Numbered from the stretch's first letter, positions 16,928 to 26,121 are shown. The stretch is DNA of 64,000 bases from Neptuniibacter sp. CAU 1671 (GCF_029222905.1 NZ_JARHUE010000007.1:62001-126000); one strand, 5' to 3'. The notes: generated by a model from the letters alone, not told the origin. Numbers and translations are program-made.

Positions 16928-18340
16928 TCAGGCACTGACCCGTGTGGATTGCTGATAATCATCCAGACTTTGCTGGCGTGCAGCGCGGTAATCAATGATT
17001 GCGGCTGGTCGCCCCGCTCTCTCTGCCAGCACCGGATCATGCCGTTTATTCGCCTGAACAGTGCGCAGCTCAGGTAACCAATGGGCAACAAACGCACCCT
17101 GGGGATCAAAGCGTTCGGCTTGACGCTGCGGGTTAAAGATCCGGAAATACGGTGCGGCATCTGCCCCAACCGATGCGCACCACTGCCACCCGCCCAGATT
17201 TGAGGCGAAGTCTCCATCCACCAGGTGCTGCATAAAAAACTTCGCGCCCAGACGCCAATCCTGACGCAGCAGTTTTGTCAGAAACGAAGCACAGACCATA
17301 CGCAATCGATTATGCATCCAACCGGTGGACAACAGCTGTTTCATCCCTGCATCCACCAATGGGAATCCCGTTTCCCCTCTGGACCATGCATCAAACAGCT
17401 GTGGGTTATCCTGCCACTGGATACGCTGCTCTACCTCAGGCCGGAATGGTTGCAGATAATTCATTTGGGGAAACTGCACCAGCAGGTGTCGATAAAACTC
17501 TCGCCAGATCAATTCCGTGAGCCACTGCCCGTTAAACCACTCGGGGTCATCACTGATAGACGCCACCCCTGCCATACACTGCCGGGCAGACAATGCACCC
17601 ACCGCAAGGTAGGGAGAAAGCTGTGAGGTACCCGGCTCGAACGGAATATCACGTTGCACCGGGTATTCATCCAGATGAACTGCAACAAAATTCTGTAACC
17701 GCGTATGCGCCGCAGCCGAACCTGCAGGCCATAAAGAGGCATTCCAGAGCGTATTATTAGTTATCCCCCACACCGGCATCTCCGGTAGCGGTTGATCACC
17801 TGTAGTTATCAGCGGCTGTTTTTTTGGCAACGCCAGTGGCGTCGGTTGCTGTTGCTGGCAAACTTTACGCCAGGCCCGGCTGAAAGGCGTGAAGACTTTG
17901 AAGGGTTGCCCCTGACCAGTCAGTACCTCACCCGGCGGAATCACCAGATCACCGTGGAACCCGATCACCTTTCTGCCTTCGGCACGGAAGCGGTTCAGCA
18001 CAGCGAGATCCCGCTGCCGCTCATTGAGGGCGTACTCATGATTAAGATAGAGCCGGGATGCCTGCACCTCATTTGCCAGCGCCGAGAGTTTATCCGGCAA
18101 AGCCTGAAAGTCAGGTGTTTCAATCACCCGCAGAGGGATATTTAACGCAGCCAGTTCACTTTGCAGATCTTTGAGGCAGGCAAACCAAAACTGCATTTTG
18201 GCCGGTGATTCATCATGCTCAAACCACTGCCCGGGTGTATATGCCACAACGGCAACCACGCCCTCCCCGGCAACACATGCCTGATAGAGGGCAGGATTAT
18301 CCCTGACCCTCAGATCATTGCGAAACCACACCAGATTCAT
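16928..18340 (-). CDS. phrB: Deoxyribodipyrimidine photolyase (CPD class I)
   Basis: A 470-residue DNA photolyase that uses blue light and FADH- to split cyclobutane pyrimidine dimers. The N-terminal antenna domain starts LVWFRNDLRVRDNPAL. The C-terminal FAD domain shows LSPYLAVGALSARQC near 240, WREFYRHLL near 285, VDAGMKQLLSTGWMHNRLRM near 345 and FASNLGGWQWCASVGADAAPYFRIFNP near 390-415. Its start overlaps the stop of the DUF523/1722 gene by four bases. Photolyase is a standard target of RpoE-ChrR regulons, which fits its position in the operon headed by rpoE. Confidence 0.96.
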   Translation of the reverse strand: MNLVWFRNDLRVRDNPALYQACVAGEGVVAVVAYTPGQWFEHDESPAKMQFWFACLKDLQSELAALNIPLRVIETPDFQALPDKLSALANEVQASRLYLNHEYALNERQRDLAVLNRFRAEGRKVIGFHGDLVIPPGEVLTGQGQPFKVFTPFSRAWRKVCQQQQPTPLALPKKQPLITTGDQPLPEMPVWGITNNTLWNASLWPAGSAAAHTRLQNFVAVHLDEYPVQRDIPFEPGTSQLSPYLAVGALSARQCMAGVASISDDPEWFNGQWLTELIWREFYRHLLVQFPQMNYLQPFRPEVEQRIQWQDNPQLFDAWSRGETGFPLVDAGMKQLLSTGWMHNRLRMVCASFLTKLLRQDWRLGAKFFMQHLVDGDFASNLGGWQWCASVGADAAPYFRIFNPQRQAERFDPQGAFVAHWLPELRTVQANKRHDPVLAERAGRPAAIIDYRAARQQSLDDYQQSTRVSA

Positions 18341-19302
18341 ATGTAATTACGCAGACCCAACTCATGCGGATAAGGGTCAAGGTAGACCTGCTGTTGCACA
18401 TATTCACTGCCATAGCGTTTGAGGTAATGTTTCAACAACGCCAGCGGCACAATCAGATGAACCTTGTTGGTGCGGTAATCATCAATCGCCGACAACAGAT
18501 CGTGCCGAGTGGCACCGTCGAGGTGTTTTTTAAGATAACCCAGCAGGTGCATCAACACATTGGTATGGGTTTTTCGGGTTGCCGGCTTTTTCAGATAGCC
18601 CATCAGTTCGTGAATGTAACGATCCGCCGTTTCTTCAAGTGAGAGTCTGGGGGCTTCTTGAGCAAGGAACCGGCCAATATTCTTGTACCCCTGATAGTGA
18701 TGCGCCATCAATTGGTATTTATGCCGGCTATGAAACTGAATGATTTCATGCAATGTTAGATGAGGCACAACCTGAGTCAGCCAATCATGGTAGACAAAAA
18801 CCCGGGTAATAAAATTTTCCCTTAAAACATGATCTTTCAGGCGCCCTTCCTCCTCTACCGGCAGGGCAGGATGCAACTGCATTAACCGTTCTGCAAACAG
18901 GCCCGCGCCCGCTACATTCGGATTACCGTTTGGATGATAAACTTTGACCCGTTCCATGCCGCAACTGGGCGAACCTTTCATCAGTATATAGCCACACAGG
19001 TTAGTCGCTTCTTTGTGCACCTGTTCTGCATAGTCCTGAAGCGCTTCAGTCACATCCAAATCCCGGTTTTTTGTACCCACCGCCCTGCGCCCTTCAGGCA
19101 GGTCAACCAGACGAATGGGCTGGCGGGGAGTCCCAAGGCCGATTGCCATCTCGGGGCAAAAACTCTGAAATTCAAAACACTCACTCAGAATATCCAGACA
19201 GTAGCGCGACCGTTTATGCCCACCGTCAAACCGTACTTTTTGACCGAGCAAGCAGGCACTGATACCTACCGGAATACGTTTATCTGCAACCACATCATTC
19301 AT
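18337..19302 (-). CDS. DUF523-DUF1722 (YbgA-type) protein
   Basis: A 321-residue two-domain protein. DUF523 (about 10-155) begins with GISACLLGQKVRFDGGHKRS and contains several Cys residues (SPSCGMERV near 110). DUF1722 (about 190-310) has the FHSRHKYQLMAHHYQGYKNIGRF motif. The fusion is commonly encoded next to photolyase, as here, and is a frequent RpoE-ChrR regulon member; its biochemical role is not established. It lies 19 bases after chrR and overlaps phr by four bases. Confidence 0.9.
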   Translation of the reverse strand: MNDVVADKRIPVGISACLLGQKVRFDGGHKRSRYCLDILSECFEFQSFCPEMAIGLGTPRQPIRLVDLPEGRRAVGTKNRDLDVTEALQDYAEQVHKEATNLCGYILMKGSPSCGMERVKVYHPNGNPNVAGAGLFAERLMQLHPALPVEEEGRLKDHVLRENFITRVFVYHDWLTQVVPHLTLHEIIQFHSRHKYQLMAHHYQGYKNIGRFLAQEAPRLSLEETADRYIHELMGYLKKPATRKTHTNVLMHLLGYLKKHLDGATRHDLLSAIDDYRTNKVHLIVPLALLKHYLKRYGSEYVQQQVYLDPYPHELGLRNYI

Positions 19303-19321
19303 TCAGATTAAGAACCTCAGA

Positions 19322-19978
19322 TCAGAAACCGGTTAAAGGCTGAACCAGCCGTCCCAACAAAGTCGTGAAACGGATAGGCGCGTCGGTGGCCACAAGACAG
19401 ATACAACCTTCACGGCTGTCTGCCAGTGGCTGATGCTCTACCTGATCATCCAGATCGGATACATCGCCACGCTGAAAACGCCCAATTTCATCACTCAGCG
19501 AGCCGCGCAGAAGCAGAGTCAATTCATTCCCTCTGTGAGTATGGGGCAATACCACACCACCGGGCGCAACCCGCAACAGTTTAGTCACGCCCTGAGGTCC
19601 GCTGGGAAGATCAATATAGCAGATACCGGGAACCATCCGCTTCCACTCAAGATCGTCCAAAGAGTTGCCAATCAGACTGGCAAGCGGCTGAGGGACCTCG
19701 CTCGACTGCACAGGCATAACCTCAGCAGCAGAGCTAACGGATGTTGAGTCAGGTTCATCAAGCCGATCAAGCACCTGTTCCAGAGCGTCATCATTAATCC
19801 GGTCAGGGCTGAGGGACTCTAGCAGCGCGCCACCCACTGCTTCGGGCGCTCTGAGGCGCGATCGACAGGTGTCACACATAGAGAGGTGACAGGCGACAAC
19901 AAGCGCCATGCCCTGCGGCAAGGCACCGGCAACATAACTAAAGATTGTGGCATCATCGAGATGGTGATTAATGCTCAT
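19322..19978 (-). CDS. chrR: ChrR family zinc anti-sigma factor
   Basis: ChrR binds the ECF sigma factor RpoE and keeps it inactive until singlet oxygen triggers release. In this 218-residue protein the N-terminal anti-sigma domain has zinc ligands at His6, His31, Cys35 and Cys38 (ACHLSMCDTC), which by my recollection are the same residue numbers as in Rhodobacter sphaeroides ChrR. The C-terminal cupin-like domain carries the second metal set His146, His148, Glu152 (LPHTHRGNE) and His182, plus Cys192/Cys194. Both modules needed for singlet-oxygen response therefore look intact. Its ATG overlaps the rpoE stop by four bases. Confidence 0.95.
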   Translation of the reverse strand: MSINHHLDDATIFSYVAGALPQGMALVVACHLSMCDTCRSRLRAPEAVGGALLESLSPDRINDDALEQVLDRLDEPDSTSVSSAAEVMPVQSSEVPQPLASLIGNSLDDLEWKRMVPGICYIDLPSGPQGVTKLLRVAPGGVVLPHTHRGNELTLLLRGSLSDEIGRFQRGDVSDLDDQVEHQPLADSREGCICLVATDAPIRFTTLLGRLVQPLTGF

Positions 19979-20595
19979 GCTTCACCCCTCCAGTGCTGTT
20001 TGAGTTTTTCGCAGGCCAGTCTTATCCGTGATTTAACGCTGCCCAAGGGTATATCGAGACGGCTCGAAATTTCGGCGTGCGAACGCCCTTCAAAAAATGA
20101 CATGTACAAAACCTGCGCCTGATTTTCGGGTAGTGTATTGATGGCTGTCATCACCCGGTCCGTCACCAGCCCCTGATCAATGTCGGGAGTGCCTTCGGTG
20201 GCAGACTCTTCGGCGTCGTGAAAGACCTCTTCATAAGAGTATTCCGGATACTTTTGTTTTCGCATCCAGTCGATGCTCTGGTTTCGCGCCAGAGTGAAAA
20301 TCCAGGTACTGGCCGCTGCCTTCTCAGGATTAAACATGTGCGCTTTGCGCCACACAGACAGCATTGTTTCCTGAGTCAGTTCATCTGCAACAGACTCAAG
20401 CACACCCAGCCTGCGGATATACGCCTTGACCCGTGGTGCAAAGTGTCTGAAAAGCTGGATGTAGACCTTACGATCTTTTGAAACACCCAGTTGTGCCAAC
20501 AGCTGAGTCCAACTCATATGTTCAAACTCTTCTGCATGTTGTTTTGATAGAAAAGCCAGATTATCCACGTCATCTCCGGGCGGTGTGTTTTCCAT
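19975..20595 (-). CDS. rpoE: ECF sigma factor RpoE (ECF11 type, ChrR partner)
   Basis: An ECF sigma factor with region 2 (LFRHFAPRVKAYIRR through TLARNQSIDWMRKQKYPE, about residues 47-115) and region 4 (INTLPENQAQVLYMSFFEGRSHAEISSRL and GSVKSRIRLACEKL, about 150-200). Pairing with chrR and the promoters around it mark it as the singlet-oxygen type. Two starts are possible. The ATG at 20595 (206 residues) has no ribosome site and lies 5 bases after the predicted -10 box, so that message would be leaderless. The ATG at 20517 (180 residues) follows GAAGAG and begins near the conserved core. It heads a five-gene operon and is expected to regulate itself. Confidence 0.93.
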   Translation of the reverse strand: MENTPPGDDVDNLAFLSKQHAEEFEHMSWTQLLAQLGVSKDRKVYIQLFRHFAPRVKAYIRRLGVLESVADELTQETMLSVWRKAHMFNPEKAAASTWIFTLARNQSIDWMRKQKYPEYSYEEVFHDAEESATEGTPDIDQGLVTDRVMTAINTLPENQAQVLYMSFFEGRSHAEISSRLDIPLGSVKSRIRLACEKLKQHWRGEA

Positions 20596-20599
20596 GTCA

Positions 20600-20629
20600 T
20601 CTCTACGCAGATTGAATTTAATTGGATCA
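20600..20629 (-). promoter_or_regulatory. ECF11-type autoregulatory promoter of rpoE-chrR operon
   Basis: On the minus strand TGATCC (20629-20624), 18 bases, then TAGAGA (20605-20600). The predicted transcription start falls at about 20594, on or next to the annotated ATG of rpoE. Confidence 0.75.
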
Positions 20630-20671
20630 TAGCAACTATTCCGGCAGGATTAAGAACTTAGGATTGTTAAG

Positions 20672-20701
20672 TGATCCTTTTTTTTGGTCGACCCGTATGA
20701 A
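20672..20701 (+). promoter_or_regulatory. ECF11-type promoter of the amine oxidase-DUF1365-cfa operon
   Basis: TGATCC at 20672-20677, 18 bases beginning with eight T, then TATGAA at 20696-20701. It is back to back with the rpoE promoter, 43 bases away, and would start transcription near 20707, about 26 bases before the ATG at 20733. Confidence 0.78.
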
Positions 20702-20732
20702 ATGAAAACCTGCAGCATGGACCATTTCTGCA

Positions 20733-22097
20733 ATGACAATCTCAACTCTTCGTCCCCAAAAGATCGCTGTTATAGGCTCCGGCATTTCCGGTCTGTCCTG
20801 CGCCTGGCTGCTTGACCAGGGGCATGATGTAACGCTGTTCGAGAAGGATGACCGTTTAGGCGGTCACGCCAATACTGTAACTTGCCAGCTTGAAGGCAGG
20901 GATGTCGATGTTGATACCGGATTTATTGTCTATAACCCGGTCAACTACCCCAATCTGGTTCGCCTGTTTCAACACCTGAATGTGCAGACTTGCGATACGG
21001 ATATGACGTTCGCTGTGTCTAAGAATGAAGGCGCTCTGGAATATTCAGGGACCGATATGGCGGGTTTACTGGCCCAGAAACGTAATATCATCAGCCCCAG
21101 ATTCTGGATGATGATTAAAGACCTGCTGCGCTTTTACCGTCAGGCCAATAGCTTGTTCGAGTACGCTCAAACCCATGACATCACTCTGGGTGAGCTGCTT
21201 AAACGGCACCGTTATCACCCCGCATTCATCTACGACCATTTACTGCCCATGGGGGCTGCTATCTGGTCGACACCGACTGAAGCTATGCTCGACTATCCGG
21301 CCAGCAGTTTTTTACGTTTTTGCATCAATCACGGGCTGGTTCAATTGAGCGACCGTCCGCAATGGCGCACGGTAAAAGGCGGCAGTCATCATTATGTCAA
21401 CGCCATCAAAAAACAGCTACGTGGTCAGGTCAGACTCAACAGCCTTATTCATAAAATTCATCGTGAAGATGGCAAAGTGGTACTACAAGACCTGCACGGC
21501 CGCCAGGAAACATTCGATCATGTCGTACTGGCCTGCCATCCTGATCAGGCCCTGAAATTACTGGCAAAACCCACAGAAGATGAAAAAGCGTTGTTAGGCG
21601 CATTCCCCTACCAGCGCAATCAGGCATATCTGCATACAGATGCCAGCCTGATGCCCCAGCGCAAAGCGGTCTGGTCGAGCTGGAACTATATGACCGAGGG
21701 CGAGCAGCAACACCAGGAAGTCTCTGTCACCTACTGGATGAACAAACTGCAGCCGCTCAACTGTGATACTCCGTTGTTTGTTTCACTTAATCCGCCGCAG
21801 GCACCCGCTGAAGGCAGCCTGCTACGTACCTTCTTCTATGATCATCCCACCTTCGGGCGTAACGCTCTGCATGCTCAAAAAGCGTTATGGCAATTGCAGG
21901 GTCAACAAAACAGCTGGTTCTGTGGCGCCTATTTTGGCTATGGTTTCCATGAGGACGGCCTGCAGTCAGGTCTCGCCGTAGCGGAGCAACTGGGAGGTAT
22001 TCCCCGCCCCTGGCGACTTGAAGATCCCAACAATCGAATCTACGCAGAGCCGGTGACGTCAACTATAAAAAACTTCGCTGAGGTTTGCCGTGACTAA
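20733..22097 (+). CDS. FAD-dependent amine oxidase-like protein of the CFA cluster
   Basis: A 454-residue flavoprotein: FAD-binding motif [17 protein letters not shown] at residues 11-27, then [16 protein letters not shown] and [10 protein letters not shown], and a C-terminal FAD segment [19 protein letters not shown]. This subfamily is almost always encoded with DUF1365 and CFA synthase. In Rhodobacter the equivalent RpoE-dependent cluster has been linked to modified (cyclopropane or furan) fatty acids and to spreading the singlet-oxygen signal. Its reaction on lipids is inferred, not shown. It overlaps the next gene by eight bases and is read from an ECF11-like promoter. Confidence 0.92.
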   Translation: MTISTLRPQKIAVIGSGISGLSCAWLLDQGHDVTLFEKDDRLGGHANTVTCQLEGRDVDVDTGFIVYNPVNYPNLVRLFQHLNVQTCDTDMTFAVSKNEGALEYSGTDMAGLLAQKRNIISPRFWMMIKDLLRFYRQANSLFEYAQTHDITLGELLKRHRYHPAFIYDHLLPMGAAIWSTPTEAMLDYPASSFLRFCINHGLVQLSDRPQWRTVKGGSHHYVNAIKKQLRGQVRLNSLIHKIHREDGKVVLQDLHGRQETFDHVVLACHPDQALKLLAKPTEDEKALLGAFPYQRNQAYLHTDASLMPQRKAVWSSWNYMTEGEQQHQEVSVTYWMNKLQPLNCDTPLFVSLNPPQAPAEGSLLRTFFYDHPTFGRNALHAQKALWQLQGQQNSWFCGAYFGYGFHEDGLQSGLAVAEQLGGIPRPWRLEDPNNRIYAEPVTSTIKNFAEVCRD

Positions 22098-22896
22098 AGC
22101 ATCGGCCGCGCTTTACCGGGGTGTGGTGATGCATCACAGACATCAGCCGGTCAAACACCGTTTTATTTATAAGGTGTTTGCCATCTGTGTTGAATTACAG
22201 CAGCTTGATCAGACCTGCCAGAAGCTACGCTGGTTTTCACGCAACCGGTTTAATCTGTTTTCATTCTACGATCGGGATCATGGTCTTGGTTCCGATAATC
22301 TATTGCAGGACATTTCAGAACTGCTGCAGCGTTGCGACCAGCCAGATGCAGGTTATCAGGTTAAAGTGCTCTGCTATCCAAGAATCCTGGGCTACCAGTT
22401 CAACCCATTGACTGAATACTTCTGCTACAACAAAGCGGAAGAGTTAGCAGTGATCATCCACGAGGTGCATAACACCTTTGGGCAACGACACCTCTATCTG
22501 ATTCCCGTGAACGAACCAACCACATCACTGGTGAGGCAGTCCACAGACAAACAGATGTATGTCAGCCCATTTACACCAATGCACAGCGGTTATCGATTCC
22601 GCATCACAGCCCCAGAAAATCAGGTTCGTGTTCACATCCGTCACACTGATACAGCGCAGAAAAAACCCATTATGGATGCCCTTTTCCAGGGGGATTTTCA
22701 GACGATGACCGATAAAAACCTGATTCGTAATTTTTTCGCATACCCACTCATGACCCTAAAAGTAATCGGCGCCATCCACTGGGAAGCCTTCAGGTTGTGG
22801 CGCAAAAAACTGCGCATCCAGCCTCGCCCGGCCGCTGCCAGGTGCAGTATCAGTTGGCAAACTGCCTCAGGAGAGACTTTGCATGAAACCCTCTGA
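22090..22896 (+). CDS. DUF1365 family protein
   Basis: A 268-residue DUF1365 protein starting with GTG at 22090 after an AGG-containing site. Typical segments are the N-terminal [23 protein letters not shown], then [26 protein letters not shown] near residue 95-120 and [11 protein letters not shown] near 130. Family function is not established; it sits invariably between the FAD amine oxidase and the CFA synthase and presumably helps modify acyl chains. It overlaps the genes on both sides (8 and 14 bases), so translation is likely coupled. Confidence 0.92.
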   Translation: MTKASAALYRGVVMHHRHQPVKHRFIYKVFAICVELQQLDQTCQKLRWFSRNRFNLFSFYDRDHGLGSDNLLQDISELLQRCDQPDAGYQVKVLCYPRILGYQFNPLTEYFCYNKAEELAVIIHEVHNTFGQRHLYLIPVNEPTTSLVRQSTDKQMYVSPFTPMHSGYRFRITAPENQVRVHIRHTDTAQKKPIMDALFQGDFQTMTDKNLIRNFFAYPLMTLKVIGAIHWEAFRLWRKKLRIQPRPAAARCSISWQTASGETLHETL

Positions 22897-24124
22897 ATAT
22901 CATTCACCTGAACAAACATTGAAGTTGCCCAAAATGGCATGGAATGAACAGTTGTTCATTCGCTACCTCAATCATCTGTTTAAAGATAAACAAGGCCAGC
23001 TAGACCTGACACTGCCCAGCGGCTCAAGAACACTGATTGGGCAAGGTTCCCCTTCAGCGCAGGTCACGCTTAATAGCTGGAAAGCCCTCACCGGGCTGCT
23101 CTTCGGTGGCATCAACGGTTGGTCAGACAGATACCTAGACGGTGATTGGGAAAGCGACAATCTCACGCAACTGGTTGAGTGGGCACTGCATCAGGAACAG
23201 GCACTGGAAAAAATGGCCTGGGCGGATTTTGTCATCGGTCACAAATACAACCGTATTCACCGCAAAAATCACAACAGTCGTGACGGCAGCCGCCGCAACA
23301 TTGCGGCGCATTATGATTTAGGCAACGACTTTTACAAACGCTGGCTTGATCCCAGCATGACATACTCATCTGCGCTGTATTCAAACCACAATGAATCACT
23401 GGAAGCCGCTCAGACAAACAAATACAACAAAATTCTCGAAATGCTTGCTGCCAATCGTGGTGAACAGATTCTGGAAATTGGTTGTGGCTGGGGCAGCTTT
23501 GCGACCCAGGCGGCCAATCAAGGGCTACGGGTCCATGGCGTCTCCCTGAGTAACGAACAACTTGCCCGGGGTAACGAACAGGTCTCGAAAAAAGGACTGT
23601 CGGAACAGATTGAGCTGACACACACCGATTATCGTGACCTGACAGGCCAGTATGATCACATTGTCTCAATCGAGATGTTTGAGGCCGTTGGCGAAGAACA
23701 CTGGGATCACTATTTCCAGATTCTGCGTGAAAGACTCAAACCCGGCGGACGTGCTGTATTGCAGATTATCAGCATCGAAGACCAACGCTACCATGTCTAC
23801 AAAAAACAGGCTGATTTCATTCAGCGCTACATCTTCCCCGGCGGCATGCTGCCCTCAGTCAGCGTCCTAAAACAAAAATTTCAGGCACATGGTTTCTTGC
23901 TAAAAGAACAATTGATGTTTGGTAAGGACTACGCAAAAACTTTGAAAATCTGGCGTGAGCAGTTTGAACATGCTTGGAAAGAGATAGCCACTCTCGGATT
24001 TGATGAGCGGTTTTATCGTATGTGGCGTTATTACCTAGCTTACTGCGAGGGCGGGTTTAACCACGGAGCCCTTGATGTGGGGCTTTACCAGCTTGAATTA
24101 GCGCCTGTACACGAAGAGCCCTGA
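22883..24124 (+). CDS. cfa: Cyclopropane-fatty-acyl-phospholipid synthase family methyltransferase
   Basis: A 413-residue SAM-dependent methyltransferase acting on double bonds of membrane phospholipid acyl chains. The CFA signature IAAHYDLGNDFYKRWLDP occurs at 140-157, the SAM motif LEIGCGWGSF at 197-206, then EMFEAVGEEHWDHYF and YIFPGGMLPS. The ATG follows CAGGAGAG and overlaps DUF1365. In Rhodobacter the cfa-type genes of the RpoE regulon include UfaM, which methylates acyl chains on the way to furan fatty acids; this protein could be either type. It is last in its operon, before a hairpin at 24157. Confidence 0.94.
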   Translation: MKPSEYHSPEQTLKLPKMAWNEQLFIRYLNHLFKDKQGQLDLTLPSGSRTLIGQGSPSAQVTLNSWKALTGLLFGGINGWSDRYLDGDWESDNLTQLVEWALHQEQALEKMAWADFVIGHKYNRIHRKNHNSRDGSRRNIAAHYDLGNDFYKRWLDPSMTYSSALYSNHNESLEAAQTNKYNKILEMLAANRGEQILEIGCGWGSFATQAANQGLRVHGVSLSNEQLARGNEQVSKKGLSEQIELTHTDYRDLTGQYDHIVSIEMFEAVGEEHWDHYFQILRERLKPGGRAVLQIISIEDQRYHVYKKQADFIQRYIFPGGMLPSVSVLKQKFQAHGFLLKEQLMFGKDYAKTLKIWREQFEHAWKEIATLGFDERFYRMWRYYLAYCEGGFNHGALDVGLYQLELAPVHEEP

Positions 24125-24156
24125 ACACAACCAAAGCAGAATATTTCATCCTCAGC

Positions 24157-24195
24157 GCGCCAGCCTGACTGGCGCCGACCTTCCTCTTGTTAATG
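24157..24195 (+). terminator. Probable terminator after cfa operon
   Basis: A perfect 7-bp stem GCGCCAG (24157-24163) and CTGGCGC (24169-24175) with a 5-base loop. The following stretch is C/T-rich rather than a clean T run, so efficiency is uncertain. Confidence 0.5.
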
Positions 24196-24583
24196 TATTT
24201 ACATTTTTATCTTGTTTTAAAATTAACTAGGCTAAAATTTTATCTATTGGTCGTTAATAGATTTATTTTTAATCTAACGAACACAATCACAACTAATTGT
24301 TTTTAAATTGTTTTATTTTATTTAAATCAAATATCCCTCAAAACAACAAAACCAAGAAGTTTTCCTAATTCCGTTAGTTTCAAACATCTTTTTGAATATT
24401 AAGATTTCCTCATAAACAAAAATATATAAAATCGGCCTCAGCAAACCTCAGGAATAAGAGGTACGCAGACTACATCACTCGTTACAGCCTTGCTGGTACT
24501 AGAGACCAGCCTCAACAGGCTGATACACAAAGACATGGACCCGATTGGCGTGGATAGGCCAATCTAAATTGAGGAAAAACGAC
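24196..24583 (+). other. AT-rich intergenic leader region before the repeat lipoprotein genes
   Basis: About 390 bases without a gene. The first 240 are strikingly A/T-rich with long T and A runs, unlike the flanking genes. Near the end, CAGCCT (24485-24490) can pair with AGGCTG (24517-24522) around an inner stem GCTGGT/ACCAGC (24492-24510), so the 5' leader of the lipoprotein message may be structured. I find no convincing sigma70 boxes; TATAAA near 24425 lacks a partner -35. A nucleoid-protein or alternative-sigma control is possible but not shown. Confidence 0.4.
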
Positions 24584-26068
24584 GTGAATAAATCAGACAT
24601 GTTCAAGCAAGGCGCGCTGATTCTAACCTTTGCAATTCTGGCGGGTTGTCAGGGAAGCAACAGCATTAAATCCCTCAGCTCAGGCAGCAGTTCAGACGAA
24701 GAAGTTGTCGCATCAACACCGGGGTCCAGTAATGGCTCAGAAGTTGATGACCAGTCAGAATCTGATTTGAACGAAGCAGCACCCACAGACGAAAGTACCC
24801 CCTCAACAGAGAGTAGTAACGAAGTAACCGTCACCGACTCTTTGGATACCACAGTAGATGACACGACTGACCTGCTAGATGATACCGTCGACGCTGTAAC
24901 CCAGACGCTTGACGAAACATTGCCAATTCTCGGTGACACTCCTGAAGCCATTAACTCATTAGCAGACGCCACAACTGACAGCCTGGATAATCTGGTTGAT
25001 GCCACAACCGATGTGGTCGACAGTCTGGCAAATGGAGATACCACAGATGCGGTTGATGGTGTTGTTGATATTACTACAGATGCCCTGACTACCCTGACAG
25101 ACGAGACCACCGATGTCGTTGATTCACTGTTAGGCGATACTACCGACACGCTGTTGGGTGATACGACAGAATCACTGCTGGGCGACACATCACTGACTGA
25201 CACGGTTGATGGTGTTGTAGCAGATACCGGCGAAGCTCTGGACAGCATCGTTGACCAGACTACCGATGCAGTTGATAGCCTGCTGGGTGACACTGTCGAC
25301 AGCACTGCCGGACTTTTGGGTGATACTGCTGATAGTTTGTTGGGTGACACTACAGACTCGCTGCTGAGTGACTCCACACTGGAAGGAAGCCTTGAAGCCA
25401 ACGGCGAGCTATCACTGGATACCGGTTCACTGTTAAGTGACACCAGTGATACCTTGGGTGGAACCGTGGATACAACCCTCGATACAGCAGACACGCTCTT
25501 GTCTGAAACAACTGAAACTGTTGACGGTTTGCTGGGGGATTCCACTGATCTGCTGGGCGATACTACTGACAGTCTGTTAGGTGATACTTCTCTCACCACA
25601 GATTTGTCCCTAGACACAAATAACGACCTTACACTGGATGCAGGTGCAGACCTGTCTCTGGACAGTGGTTCACTTGTAGATGAAACCAGTGACGCTCTTA
25701 GTGACGTAGTCGATACAACCATTGATACGGCTGATTCTTTGCTCTCTGAAACAACTGAAACCGTTGACGGTTTACTGGGGGATTCCACCGATCTGCTGGG
25801 CGACACCGCTGACAGTCTGTTAGGCGACACCTCTCTTGATGTCGACCTGTCCCTGGAAGCCGATGCTGATCTTGGCGTTGATAGCGGATCTTTACTGGCA
25901 GATAGCGGCGAAACTCTGACTGACGGCGGCCTTGTTGATACCACTCTGGATACCGCTGACACTCTGCTTTCCTCTGGCGAAGGTGACGTGGTTGATAGCC
26001 TGACAGATACCGTGGACAGCGTTGTAGATGACCCGATTCTTGATTCGGTTGTGGGTGGATTACTTTAA
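24584..26068 (+). CDS. Acidic repeat lipoprotein 1 (LLGDT/TTDVVDSL repeats)
   Basis: A 494-residue lipoprotein of unrecognised function. The GTG at 24584 lies 9 bases after GAGG; the alternative is ATG 24599. The signal ends in the lipobox LAGC. After a Ser/Asp/Glu-rich stretch, the body is built from short units such as TTDVVDSL and SLLGDTTD, with two long repeats of 81 and about 73 residues (starting at 25424 and 25667). The mature part contains a single Lys near its start and otherwise no Lys, Arg, His, Cys or aromatic residue, so it is strongly negative. It ends in VVGGLL. It is probably a surface or periplasmic filamentous or adhesive protein; that is inference from composition. Two paralogues follow. 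Confidence 0.85.
   Translation: MNKSDMFKQGALILTFAILAGCQGSNSIKSLSSGSSSDEEVVASTPGSSNGSEVDDQSESDLNEAAPTDESTPSTESSNEVTVTDSLDTTVDDTTDLLDDTVDAVTQTLDETLPILGDTPEAINSLADATTDSLDNLVDATTDVVDSLANGDTTDAVDGVVDITTDALTTLTDETTDVVDSLLGDTTDTLLGDTTESLLGDTSLTDTVDGVVADTGEALDSIVDQTTDAVDSLLGDTVDSTAGLLGDTADSLLGDTTDSLLSDSTLEGSLEANGELSLDTGSLLSDTSDTLGGTVDTTLDTADTLLSETTETVDGLLGDSTDLLGDTTDSLLGDTSLTTDLSLDTNNDLTLDAGADLSLDSGSLVDETSDALSDVVDTTIDTADSLLSETTETVDGLLGDSTDLLGDTADSLLGDTSLDVDLSLEADADLGVDSGSLLADSGETLTDGGLVDTTLDTADTLLSSGEGDVVDSLTDTVDSVVDDPILDSVVGGLL
25424..25885 (+). repeat. Long internal repeats in lipoprotein 1 (243 and 219 bases, third partial copy)
   Basis: Copy A runs 25424-25666 and copy B 25667-25885, each beginning GSL and containing TADxLLSETTETVDGLLGD. 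Matching DNA blocks, for example gaaacaactgaaac, recur 243 bases apart (25505 and 25748). A partial third copy begins at 25886. Confidence 0.8.
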
Positions 26069-26093
26069 CCACCAGACCTAATTCCGGACTTTG

Positions 26094-26121
26094 AAAAAAG
26101 TGGCTTTAGCCACTTTTTTTG
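26094..26121 (+). terminator. Intrinsic terminator after lipoprotein 1
   Basis: AAAAAAGTGGC, loop TTTA, then GCCACTTTTTTT: an 11-bp stem including the A/T extension, ending in a long T run. It is well formed. Confidence 0.85.
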
